A DNA stretch of 12,008 nt from contig JAGWBY010000041.1 of NCBI GenBank assembly GCA_021295675.1, forward strand, positions 1-12,008, written 5' to 3'. Within the stretch, counting starts at the first letter, position 1. Each line of letters begins with the position of its first letter. The translations under genes were made by a program, and so were the position numbers. The notes below the pieces were generated by a model. The model did not search any database. It was not told the origin of the DNA and saw only the letters and a program-made list of their open reading frames with translations. Origin of the DNA: Candidatus Latescibacterota bacterium. Its GTDB lineage: Bacteria > Latescibacterota > UBA2968 > UBA8231. Below, one piece after another: positions 1 through 6,037 of this stretch.

Positions 1-1
1 A

Positions 2-274
2 TTCTCGTTGGCGAACAACTATCCGAACCCGTTCAACCCGGCGACGACGATTAAGTATGCGTTGCCGCAGGCGGCGGACGTGGAGCTGACGGTGTATAAC
101 GTACTGGGTCAGCCGGTTCGGACGCTGATAGCTGAGCATCAGAATGCTGGTCGCTACGTCGTGGAGTGGGACGCGACGAACGATAGTGGTCACAGTTTGT
201 CTTCGGGGATGTATTTCTACCGCTTAGAGGCGGGTGGAGACCTCGAAGTCAAGAAGATGCTGCTGCTCAAGTAA
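2..274 (+). CDS. C-terminal end of a T9SS-sorted secreted protein (partial)
   Basis: The frame is open from the left edge of the window, so only the last 90 residues of a longer protein are present; the true start lies upstream. What remains is one complete C-terminal sorting domain of the FlgD-Ig-like / T9SS type A class. It begins with the signature NNYPNPFNPATTIKYALP and continues with the beta-strand motif VELTVYNVLGQ, the GRYVVEWDATNDSG turn and the SGMYFYRLEAG strand. It closes with the basic tail KKMLLLK. In FCB-group bacteria this domain directs a protein with an N-terminal signal peptide through the type IX secretion pore and onto the cell surface. The upstream function cannot be told. 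The domain is clearly paralogous to the C-terminus of the next gene, and the two genes have related hairpins after their stops, so the pair may have arisen by duplication. Confidence 0.85.
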   Translation, partial: FSLANNYPNPFNPATTIKYALPQAADVELTVYNVLGQPVRTLIAEHQNAGRYVVEWDATNDSGHSLSSGMYFYRLEAGGDLEVKKMLLLK

Positions 275-294
275 GCACCCACTGCACAGCGAGT

Positions 295-340
295 TAGTGA
301 AATGGGACCTCAAACCTCAAATTGGGGTCCCATTTCACTA
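295..340 (+). terminator. Perfect 15-bp inverted repeat after the first T9SS gene, probable terminator
   Basis: The arms TAGTGAAATGGGACC (295-309) and GGTCCCATTTCACTA (326-340) are perfectly complementary around a 16-nt loop. The hairpin starts 20 nt after the stop codon. No clean T-run follows, so it is weaker as a canonical intrinsic terminator than the related one at 2497-2532. The stem is symmetric and could act on both strands. Only 37 nt separate it from the next start codon, so any promoter for that gene would have to be in or very near it. Confidence 0.6.
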
Positions 341-377
341 TTAAATCAACAGGTTATAAATAGAAGGAGAAGCAACT

Positions 378-2459
378 ATGCAGAACAGCGTGCGCAAGAC
401 GTTTTCTCTTGCCATCGCCCTGTTGCTCGCACTCTGTGGTGCCGCTGTCGCCGGGGATAACGCGAACGTTGTCATTTCGCTGGATGGGGAACATCATGCT
501 GCCGCCGATGCTGGTGAGCAAGTGCAGGTGCCACTGTCGGCCGTTGGAATGGTCGGAGTAAAGCAGGTTGAAATTATCCTGACGGTATTGCCTGCGGATG
601 CCTTTGATCTAGCGGCGACGACCTTTACCCCGGCTTTTGGTTTTTCGCCTGGGCCTGGTGTGGAATTGTTAGGGGATGGGCAGATCAAAGGCGGTGTAGC
701 CACCCTCGGCGAGACGGTAGATGGCGATGGTGCTTTGGGTGTTTTTACCCTCACGATGTCGAGTAGTTTTACTAGGGATTCCCCAGCCGAAGTCGTGGTG
801 AGCAGCGTGTCGCTTGGGCCGTCGTCTGTGGACCGGGATGTCCTTGGTGTCGAAGAATTGTTTATCGTCAACTGGGCCGTGCCCCCGCCGAATATGTTGG
901 CGACCTCACCGCTCTCCCTTAACCCGGCCTATTCCTCGGTCGGCACAGGGGCGGCACAGGACGATAGCCCCGGCGAAATCGAGTTCTCGGTCAATTACAC
1001 CGATGATGGTGCCCCGGCCAAGGGCCAGACCATAGTTTGGGACATCACCAATACTGGCTCGCGGTCGGTCTATCTGCTCCATGTCGGCGAGGTTCCCTCC
1101 GGCGTGTACGTATGCCTGCGGAATGTGACCGATGAGGACGGCAATGCAAAAGTGCAGTTTGACGCCGAAGGCAACTTAAAGGCCGCAGCGACTTCGCTCG
1201 ACGTTTGGGCGCGCACAACCCCGGAAAATGCGGCCGGTGACACCCTGGTGGTTGAGCCGATTAACTTCAACGCCAGATGGGCGGTGCCGGAGAACGACCT
1301 ATTGATGTCCGTTGATCAGGTTTCCCTGACTAGTGAAAACGAGAATAACGAGCTAGTAGCGGGTGGGGATGCTGAAATCCCAGTCGTGCTGTCCGCGACC
1401 GGGCTCGGCGGCGAAAACGGCGAAAACGGCGTAAGGCAAGTTGAGATCTTCCTAGAGGTGTCGAACGCTGATCACTTCAATCTAGAGAAAACCAGATTTG
1501 AGTCCGAAGCGTTTAGCGTGTTGGGACCGGCTGTGGAAGTCTCCGGGCGGCAGGTGCGGATCGGCGCAGTCGTCAATGTCCTTGAGAGAGACCCTGTAAT
1601 TGGTGACGAGGACCTTGGAACTGTCACCCTCGTCACTGCGGGGAGCTTTAACCCACAGACTGAGGCGGAGATTGTGGTCAAAATGGTGTCTCTTGGACCG
1701 TCGTCTAGCGAGTGGGATGTCCTAGATGACAAGTCCAAGTTGTTGGATCTCAGCGTGTACCTCAACCGGCCGGAGCCGAAGCTAGAGCCTAGCTATCTCC
1801 CCGATCCCATCGACCCCGCCAAGTGGCCGGTCGTGGTCAGGAATGGTGACGATAGTCAGATCGAGTTCTCGGTCACGTTCACCGATAGCTTGGGCAATCA
1901 GGACGAGGGTCAGCTCATCTTGTGGGACGTGTACAACCTGAGCGCGGAGTGGGTGGACGTGACCGATATTGGCAAGATTCCCCCTCATGGTAGTGCGTTT
2001 GTGCGCAATACGACCGATACCGATGGCAATTCGTCGATTGAGGTTGACGCCGAGATCGTGTCTTTCCTCAGCATTACGGCGAGTACCACCACTAAGAATG
2101 CTGCCGGTGATACCCGCAAATTGTCGGTGGACTTCAGCGCGGCTTGGGCTGCTGCCAAGCCGCTAGCCGCCCTGCCGTTGGCCAATTCGCTGAGTCAAAA
2201 CTATCCCAACCCTTTCAATCCGGAAACCACAATCCGTTACGATCTGAGCAGCGATGCTATCGTCTCCCTGACGATTTACAACATCGCGGGTCAGGTCGTG
2301 CGCAAGCTGGTTGACGGCGAGGCGCTGGCCGCAGGTCAGTACCAAGCCGTGTGGGATGGCCGGAGCGAAAGTGGGGCTAGCGTCGCCAGCGGCATGTATT
2401 TTTACTTGCTCCATGCCGGCGACTATGTAGCCAAGCGCAAGATGGTGTTGCTCAGGTAG
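378..2459 (+). CDS. T9SS-sorted surface protein with two cohesin-like/Ig-like modules
   Basis: This is a 693-residue exported protein. The ATG at 378 is preceded by a good ribosome site (AAGGAG, 364-369). It opens with a signal peptide: a basic start, a hydrophobic core at residues 9-24 and likely cleavage after AAVAG near residue 26. Two long repeats follow. Each has a cohesin-like beta domain (about 29-166 and 310-461, both ending in VSLGPSS) and an Ig or invasin-like domain (about 195-303 and 489-592, both with a D(E/T)DGN turn and an NAAGDT motif). Residues 604-693 form the T9SS type A / FlgD-Ig-like sorting domain, starting SLSQNYPNPFNPETTIRYDL. The protein is therefore probably secreted by T9SS and surface attached or released. 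No catalytic motif and no dockerin are visible, so a binding, adhesive or structural role is inferred. The cohesin assignment rests on fold-like pattern recognition and is less certain than the sorting domain. Confidence 0.9.
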   Translation: MQNSVRKTFSLAIALLLALCGAAVAGDNANVVISLDGEHHAAADAGEQVQVPLSAVGMVGVKQVEIILTVLPADAFDLAATTFTPAFGFSPGPGVELLGDGQIKGGVATLGETVDGDGALGVFTLTMSSSFTRDSPAEVVVSSVSLGPSSVDRDVLGVEELFIVNWAVPPPNMLATSPLSLNPAYSSVGTGAAQDDSPGEIEFSVNYTDDGAPAKGQTIVWDITNTGSRSVYLLHVGEVPSGVYVCLRNVTDEDGNAKVQFDAEGNLKAAATSLDVWARTTPENAAGDTLVVEPINFNARWAVPENDLLMSVDQVSLTSENENNELVAGGDAEIPVVLSATGLGGENGENGVRQVEIFLEVSNADHFNLEKTRFESEAFSVLGPAVEVSGRQVRIGAVVNVLERDPVIGDEDLGTVTLVTAGSFNPQTEAEIVVKMVSLGPSSSEWDVLDDKSKLLDLSVYLNRPEPKLEPSYLPDPIDPAKWPVVVRNGDDSQIEFSVTFTDSLGNQDEGQLILWDVYNLSAEWVDVTDIGKIPPHGSAFVRNTTDTDGNSSIEVDAEIVSFLSITASTTTKNAAGDTRKLSVDFSAAWAAAKPLAALPLANSLSQNYPNPFNPETTIRYDLSSDAIVSLTIYNIAGQVVRKLVDGEALAAGQYQAVWDGRSESGASVASGMYFYLLHAGDYVAKRKMVLLR
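462..2147 (+). repeat. Internal tandem duplication of a ~280-residue module
   Basis: Residues 29-303 and about 308-590 of the surface protein share the same domain order and matching landmarks spaced about 290 residues apart. The landmarks are V(K/R)QVEI at 61 and 352, VSLGPSS at 144 and 437, IEFSV at 201 and 495, TDEDGN/TDTDGN at 251 and 546, and NAAGDT at 284 and 574. Similarity between landmarks is modest, so the duplication is old rather than a recent copying event or an assembly artefact. Confidence 0.8.
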
Positions 2460-2496
2460 TTTTCTCAGCGGGACAACAGCAGTAATCAGTGAGTGG

Positions 2497-2532
2497 AATG
2501 GGGCCTCAATGAGGGGTCCCATTTCCTTTTTT
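2497..2532 (+). terminator. Intrinsic terminator after the T9SS surface protein
   Basis: An 11-bp stem, AATGGGGCCTC (2497-2507) with GGGGTCCCATT (2513-2523), including two G-T pairs, closes a 5-nt loop. It is followed by a T-rich tract at 2524-2532 ending in TTTTTT. It lies 37 nt after the stop codon and is a textbook rho-independent terminator. The right arm shares GGGGTCCCATTTC with the hairpin at 295-340. Confidence 0.85.
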
Positions 2533-2578
2533 GGCCGTGACTCTTGCGTAAAGGCTGAGGCGTTATTTGCGTTTGGCT

Positions 2579-2824
2579 ATGAAAATCAAGGTTTTATTTT
2601 TTGCTTCCTGCCGCGATGCCGTAGGCCACAAAAGCTGTGAGTGGGAGATTGCCGAAGGTTGCCGAGTCGCGGACTTACAGCGCGAACTCGTGGCCGCATA
2701 TCCGCAACTGGCCCCGGTGCAGCAGGTGTTGTCGATTGCGGTCAATTCCGAGTACGCAGGGAGCCATACCGCGTTACAAGCGGGCGACGAAGTGGCCCTT
2801 ATTCCGCCTGTAAGTGGGGGCTGA
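2579..2824 (+). CDS. moaD: MoaD, molybdopterin synthase small (sulfur-carrier) subunit
   Basis: This 81-residue ubiquitin-fold protein carries sulfur as a C-terminal thiocarboxylate and donates it to cyclic pyranopterin monophosphate within the MoaD-MoaE molybdopterin synthase, in the cytoplasm. The start MKIKVLFFASCRDAVG matches the family's first strand. The end, DEVALIPPVSGG, has the required terminal Gly-Gly that is adenylated and sulfurated. Length is normal for the family. I chose the ATG at 2579 because MoaD proteins begin immediately before this strand. A TTG at 2567 is also in frame and has a GAGG (2557-2560) at better spacing, which would add four residues (MRLA), so the start is not certain. 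moaE begins one base after the stop, implying coupled translation. A terminator just upstream marks this as the first gene of a new transcription unit. No MoeB/MoaA partner is in the window. Confidence 0.93.
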   Translation: MKIKVLFFASCRDAVGHKSCEWEIAEGCRVADLQRELVAAYPQLAPVQQVLSIAVNSEYAGSHTALQAGDEVALIPPVSGG

Positions 2825-2825
2825 C

Positions 2826-3254
2826 GTGTTCAAAATTACCGAAGACTCAATTGAACCCAGCGATTTGTTTGCCGACGTGGTGCGCGATGAAAATGGCGCG
2901 GTGGCCACGTTTGCCGGCGTGGTGCGCAATCACTCTGGGGACAAGCAAACCGAGTACTTAGTGTACGAAGCGTATCCAGCTATGGCTGAGAAGAAGATGG
3001 CGGAGATTGGCAAAGACCTGAAGGCGCGGTGGGGCGTCGTGGATGTCGGGATGATTCACCGCGTAGGGAGGCTCGAAATCGGGGAGATCAGCGTGTTAAT
3101 TGCCATCGCTAGCCCTCATCGAGCCGAGGCGCTGGCCGCATGTCAGTACGCTATTGATCGGCTCAAGCAGATCGTGCCGATATGGAAGAAGGAAGTAGGG
3201 GTCGAGGGTGAAAGCTGGGTTGAAGGGCCACAGGCAGCCTATGAAGGCCGCTAA
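2826..3254 (+). CDS. moaE: MoaE, molybdopterin synthase catalytic subunit
   Basis: This is the large subunit of molybdopterin synthase, 142 residues, near the usual length. It binds the MoaD C-terminal tail and inserts two sulfurs into precursor Z. Visible family landmarks are FAGVVRNHS (residues 29-37, with R34), the YEAYPAMAEKKM segment (47-58), IHRVG (77-81), the SPHRAEAL stretch (96-103, with H98 and R99), and the active-site block LKQIVPIWKKE (113-123). That block carries the lysines equivalent to the catalytic and substrate-binding lysines of E. coli MoaE. The C-terminal GESWVEG is also typical. I chose GTG 2826, which yields MFKITEDSIE and lies one base after the moaD stop with a G-rich ribosome site at 2814-2820. 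An in-frame GTG at 2814 would overlap moaD and add four residues. Confidence 0.93.
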   Translation: MFKITEDSIEPSDLFADVVRDENGAVATFAGVVRNHSGDKQTEYLVYEAYPAMAEKKMAEIGKDLKARWGVVDVGMIHRVGRLEIGEISVLIAIASPHRAEALAACQYAIDRLKQIVPIWKKEVGVEGESWVEGPQAAYEGR

Positions 3255-3256
3255 GT

Positions 3257-3730
3257 ATGGTGTTCAACTTTGGTTGGCTATTAGAGGGCCGGTTGGCAGG
3301 TGCCGGGCAGGTTGGCGGTTGGGAGGAGGACGAGCGGCTGGGGGGTGATCTCGATTTGCTGGCGGCGCAGGGCGTAAAGGCGATTGTGTCGCTGACCGCG
3401 AATGCCCTGCCGGCGGGCGAGGTGGCAGCGCGCGATATGGCGTACTTGCACTTGCCCATACAGGATATGCAGTCGCCTTCGCTCGGGGATATACGAGCGT
3501 TTGTCCAGTTCGTTGACGAGGCCGTCGAGCAAGGACGGCCGGTGATGGTCCATTGCAGTGCGGGATTGGGGCGCACGGGCACGATGTTGGCGAGTTATTT
3601 GGTGAGAATAGGTAGCAGTGCGGCGGACGCCCTGAAGCAGGTGCGGAACCTGCGCCCCGGCTCGGTGGAAACAGCCGCCCAAGAACGGGCCGTATATGAA
3701 TACGCCGTGCATCTGGGGCAATTGACATAG
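3257..3730 (+). CDS. DUSP23/VHZ-like dual-specificity protein phosphatase
   Basis: This is a 157-residue cysteine phosphatase of the dual-specificity class. The P-loop VHCSAGLGRTGTM supplies nucleophile C100, R106 and T107. The general acid is probably D70, in the loop LPIQDMQSPS. The protein resembles human DUSP23 along its whole length as I remember that sequence: an N-terminal NFGWLLEGRLAGAG like the DUSP23 NFSWVLPGRLAG, then VSLTAN, then a C-terminal LRPGSVETAAQERAVYEY. This full-length single-domain match is stronger than P-loop similarity alone. No signal peptide or membrane segment is visible, so it should be cytoplasmic. The ATG follows the moaE stop by two bases, with GAAGG at 3243-3247 as ribosome site, so it is almost certainly co-transcribed with moaDE. 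Its substrate is unknown. Small-molecule or phosphoprotein substrates are both possible. Confidence 0.9.
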   Translation: MVFNFGWLLEGRLAGAGQVGGWEEDERLGGDLDLLAAQGVKAIVSLTANALPAGEVAARDMAYLHLPIQDMQSPSLGDIRAFVQFVDEAVEQGRPVMVHCSAGLGRTGTMLASYLVRIGSSAADALKQVRNLRPGSVETAAQERAVYEYAVHLGQLT

Positions 3731-3759
3731 TGGGGCGGCACCAGTACATTGAAATAATA

Positions 3760-3781
3760 GTGTAGCCCCGAGTGGCTACAC
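3760..3781 (+). repeat. Short perfect inverted repeat before the zinc-ribbon gene
   Basis: GTGTAGCC (3760-3767) and GGCTACAC (3774-3781) form a perfect 8-bp stem around a 6-nt loop, 30 nt after the phosphatase stop and 10 nt before the ribosome site of the next gene. On the + strand the hairpin is followed by GCTAAAACC, not a T-run, so it is not a classic terminator in that direction. It may be a rho-independent-like end for the moa operon lacking a U-tract, a leader hairpin or a repressor-binding palindrome. The sequence does not decide between these. Confidence 0.55.
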
Positions 3782-3805
3782 GCTAAAACCGGAGGAGAGG
3801 GTCGG

Positions 3806-4000
3806 ATGGAAAAGGTTGATTTTCCCGAGTGTTTGAAGTGCAGAGAAGGCGTTTTGATTCCGCTTTCCGACTATGGAAGAGACGGCGCGGCTATTCACTA
3901 CAAAGCGTGGGCCTGCACGAATCCAAGTTGCGGATACCATATGAGAATTGACAACGGCGAGTTGAGTATCGGCGAGGAACTCAAGAAATCGTTTAAGTAA
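3806..4000 (+). CDS. Small zinc-ribbon protein of unknown function
   Basis: This 64-residue protein has a strong ribosome site (GGAGGAGAGG, 3791-3800) before its ATG. Two cysteine knuckles are visible: C9-x2-C12 near the N-terminus and C37-x4-C42 in the middle, the arrangement of a single zinc ribbon. Between them is a stretch ending in HYKAWAC, and the tail is DNGELSIGEELKKSF. There is no signal peptide or membrane helix, so it is presumably cytoplasmic. I do not recognise a named family. Zinc ribbons of this size can bind nucleic acid, mediate protein contacts or be orphan structural domains. The strong ribosome site, the plausible protein sequence and the flanking hairpins make it a real gene, probably transcribed alone. 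Function is not inferable from the neighbours. Confidence 0.82.
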   Translation: MEKVDFPECLKCREGVLIPLSDYGRDGAAIHYKAWACTNPSCGYHMRIDNGELSIGEELKKSFK

Positions 4001-4046
4001 GCGGTTCCGTCTTCGCCTTTGGCACGCGGTAAAAGTAGTAGATCAC

Positions 4047-4080
4047 GAGAAGAGGCCCCCTTTTGTGGAGCCTCTTCTTC
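4047..4080 (+). terminator. Hairpin after the zinc-ribbon gene, overlapping the start of ybbR
   Basis: AGAAGAGGC (4048-4056) pairs perfectly with GCCTCTTCT (4070-4078) around a 13-nt loop that contains TTTTG, and a T/C-rich stretch (TCTTA) follows. It sits 47 nt after the zinc-ribbon stop, where a terminator is expected. The 3' arm would also be the first codons of the YbbR protein if that starts at TTG 4063, so the hairpin could equally be a leader structure controlling ybbR translation. The U-tract is imperfect. Confidence 0.5.
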
Positions 4081-5025
4081 TTATGGGGTCTATTGTTGGC
4101 CAACATCAGTGTAAGCAGTTGGGGAATCAGGGCAGGTGCCTTGGTCTTATCTTTTGCGATGTGGCTTCATGCAGTTACAGAGAAGTACTACGATAAGGAA
4201 ATTGCAGTGCGTCTCTGGATCGAAGTCCCTTCGCCGGGCGAAGGTGTGGACGGAGATATGGTGCTGGCCAGTGAAGTGCCTTCCACGGTTCGCGTCTTGG
4301 TCACAGGAGGGGGCAAGGATCTGCTATTTGACTTGGACGATGATTCCTTTGTTCTGAAGTTGCGGGCGGAAGGCAAGAATCGGATCCACCGTTTGACTCC
4401 TTCCCAAATCACCAAGCGGGCGGCCGACTTGGATGTCGAAGTCAAGGAAATTCTCGAACCAAAAGAGATTGCAATCGCCCTAGCGCCGAGGATGGAACGG
4501 GATGTGCCCGTGCGGGTGCAAGCGAGCCTAGAAGTGGCTGCTGCCCACGTACAGGTGACGCCGGTGCAAGCCGACCCTGCGCTCGTCCGGGTGGTCGGCC
4601 CGCAGCAGCAGGTCGCAGCATTGCTTTATGTGGATACGGATTCGCTGGTTTTGCAGGATGTCCGGGAAGATGTGGATGTGAAGGGGTCCTTGCGACATCC
4701 CGAACATACGCAACTCGCGTTCGTACCCGAGGCTGTACGCGTGCGCGCTACCGTGCAAATGTTAGCCGAGGACGATTTAATCGGAGTGCCGATTACCGTG
4801 CGTCATGTCGGCGAGGCGCGTCTGCGTCCCGAGCCGGCCACCGCCCAAATCAAGGTGCGCGGCGGGGTTGGCGTGATCACCCAGCTCGACCCGACCCGCG
4901 ACATAGAACTGTACGTAGATTATACCGAATATCAGGGGAATGCACTGCCAGTGTACAGCGCGGAGACATCACTTTTCGAGGTGCGCCAGATTGCGCCGGC
5001 ATACGTCGATTTGGTGAGCTACTAG
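4063..5025 (+). CDS. YbbR-domain membrane-anchored protein (CdaR-like)
   Basis: Up to 320 residues. One membrane helix near the N-terminus (residues 20-38, WGIRAGALVLSFAMWLHAV) is followed by a long soluble region made of about three YbbR beta repeats (about 45-140, 145-232 and 237-318). Typical repeat pieces are VPSTVRVLVTGG, DPALVRVVGPQQQV and DVPVRVQASL. In Firmicutes the YbbR protein CdaR sits in the membrane with its repeats outside and modulates the diadenylate cyclase CdaA. That partner is not beside this gene, so the role here is inferred only from the family. The start is uncertain. TTG 4063 has AGAGG (4051-4055) seven bases upstream but begins inside a hairpin and adds the hydrophobic MWSLFFLWGLLLA. 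TTG 4096 would give a more typical N-terminus (MANISVSSWGIR) with a weaker ribosome site. The stop lies one base before tsaD, suggesting a ybbR-tsaD operon. Confidence 0.87.
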   Translation: MWSLFFLWGLLLANISVSSWGIRAGALVLSFAMWLHAVTEKYYDKEIAVRLWIEVPSPGEGVDGDMVLASEVPSTVRVLVTGGGKDLLFDLDDDSFVLKLRAEGKNRIHRLTPSQITKRAADLDVEVKEILEPKEIAIALAPRMERDVPVRVQASLEVAAAHVQVTPVQADPALVRVVGPQQQVAALLYVDTDSLVLQDVREDVDVKGSLRHPEHTQLAFVPEAVRVRATVQMLAEDDLIGVPITVRHVGEARLRPEPATAQIKVRGGVGVITQLDPTRDIELYVDYTEYQGNALPVYSAETSLFEVRQIAPAYVDLVSY

Positions 5026-5026
5026 A

Positions 5027-6037
5027 ATGTTGGTACTGGGGCTGGAGACCTCCTGCGATGAGACGGCCGCGGCAGTCGTCGATGAGTCGTACGCTGTGCA
5101 TTCCAATATCATCTTCTCGCAACAAGATCACGCGCCATACGGGGGCGTGGTGCCCGAGTTGGCTTCGCGCGCCCATATGCGTGCTTTGGTGCCGGTCGTG
5201 CGACAGGCTCTAGCGACCGCCGGCGTTGGGTGGGAAGAAGTGGATGGGGTGGCAGCGACGCGAGGGCCTGGCTTGGTCGGGTCGTTGATCGTGGGGCTAT
5301 CACTGGCCAAGGGGTTGGCGTTGGCGCGTAACAAGCCGCTGGTAGGCGTCCATCATCTAGAGGCCCACGTGTTTTCCAACTTGGTCTCCGCGCAGGTCGA
5401 GGTTCCCTTCCTAACACTGCTGGTGTCGGGCGGACATACCGAGTTGATCTTGGTACGCGAACTCGGCTCATACGAAGTGCTGGGCCGCACGCGCGACGAC
5501 GCGGCTGGCGAGGCATTTGACAAGGTCGCCAAGCTGCTGGGCCTGCTGCCCGGGGAAGGGGTGGTGGCCGGTGGTCGGCTCATCGCCGAGTTGGCCGAGG
5601 ATGGCGATCCCAAGGCCATTGACTTCCCACGCGCCCTTGTGGACGAGATGGACTTCAGCTTCAGTGGCCTCAAAACCTCGGTGTTACACTACGTCCGCTC
5701 TCTTACCCCGCAAGCGCGTACGCAGCAACTCGCCCATATTGCCGCTAGCTTTCAAGAAGCCGTAGTGGATGCCTTGGTCGCTAAGACCCTGTTGGCCTTG
5801 GAGCGAGCAGACGTGGCGACCGTATGCCTTGCGGGCGGCGTTGCCGCCAACCAGCGGCTGCGCCAGCGGCTGCGCGTCGCGGTCGAGCGCTGCGGCCTAG
5901 CCTTCCATTGTCCGGCGTACGATTTGTGTACAGATAACGCCGCTATGGTAGGGGCTGTTGGAGCCTTCTACCTCAGTCGCGGCGTCTGCGACAGTCTCAA
6001 TGTGGACGCCGCTCCCCGCTTGGGCTGGCGTGTCTGA
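5027..6037 (+). CDS. tsaD: TsaD, tRNA N6-threonylcarbamoyladenosine transferase subunit
   Basis: This 336-residue cytoplasmic protein (Kae1/YgjD family) transfers the threonylcarbamoyl group from threonylcarbamoyl-AMP to A37 of ANN-decoding tRNAs, together with TsaB and TsaE, which are not in this window. Visible landmarks are the N-terminal GLETSCDET (5-13), the PYGGVVPELASRAH segment (37-50), TRGPGLVGSL (78-87), the metal-binding HLEAH (H110 and H114), SGGHTEL (134-140), GEAFDKVAKLLGL (161-173), FSGLKTSV (212-219), LAGGVAANQRLR (268-279), and CTDNAAM with the third metal ligand D303. All expected motifs are intact and length is normal. The ATG follows the ybbR stop by a single base, with GGTGAG (5013-5018) as ribosome site. 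The 3' end overlaps the next gene by a few bases. Confidence 0.97.
   Translation: MLVLGLETSCDETAAAVVDESYAVHSNIIFSQQDHAPYGGVVPELASRAHMRALVPVVRQALATAGVGWEEVDGVAATRGPGLVGSLIVGLSLAKGLALARNKPLVGVHHLEAHVFSNLVSAQVEVPFLTLLVSGGHTELILVRELGSYEVLGRTRDDAAGEAFDKVAKLLGLLPGEGVVAGGRLIAELAEDGDPKAIDFPRALVDEMDFSFSGLKTSVLHYVRSLTPQARTQQLAHIAASFQEAVVDALVAKTLLALERADVATVCLAGGVAANQRLRQRLRVAVERCGLAFHCPAYDLCTDNAAMVGAVGAFYLSRGVCDSLNVDAAPRLGWRV

Noticed and set aside
341..377. AT-rich TTATAAAT near 355 as a -10 box for the surface-protein gene
   Set aside because: No matching upstream element at the right spacing, and FCB-group promoters differ from the E. coli consensus; too weak to list.
2533..2578. Possible sigma-70-like promoter before moaD (TTGCGT near 2544)
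   Set aside because: No -10 element at acceptable spacing; not supportable, although a promoter must lie somewhere between the terminator and moaD.
3264..3749. Open frames of 146-161 codons on the minus strand opposite the phosphatase
   Set aside because: The translations are rich in Pro, Arg and Ser, with no recognisable motif. The + strand frame encodes a complete, motif-bearing phosphatase, so these are shadows of GC-rich coding DNA.
5109..5516. 135-codon open frame on the minus strand inside tsaD
   Set aside because: Low-complexity Arg/Pro-rich translation lying wholly antisense to a well-conserved gene; a shadow frame.
5958..6029. Upstream ATG extension of the vWA protein
   Set aside because: It would overlap the conserved 3' end of tsaD by 80 bases and add 24 residues without family character. 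GTG 6030 gives a normal start just before the first helix.
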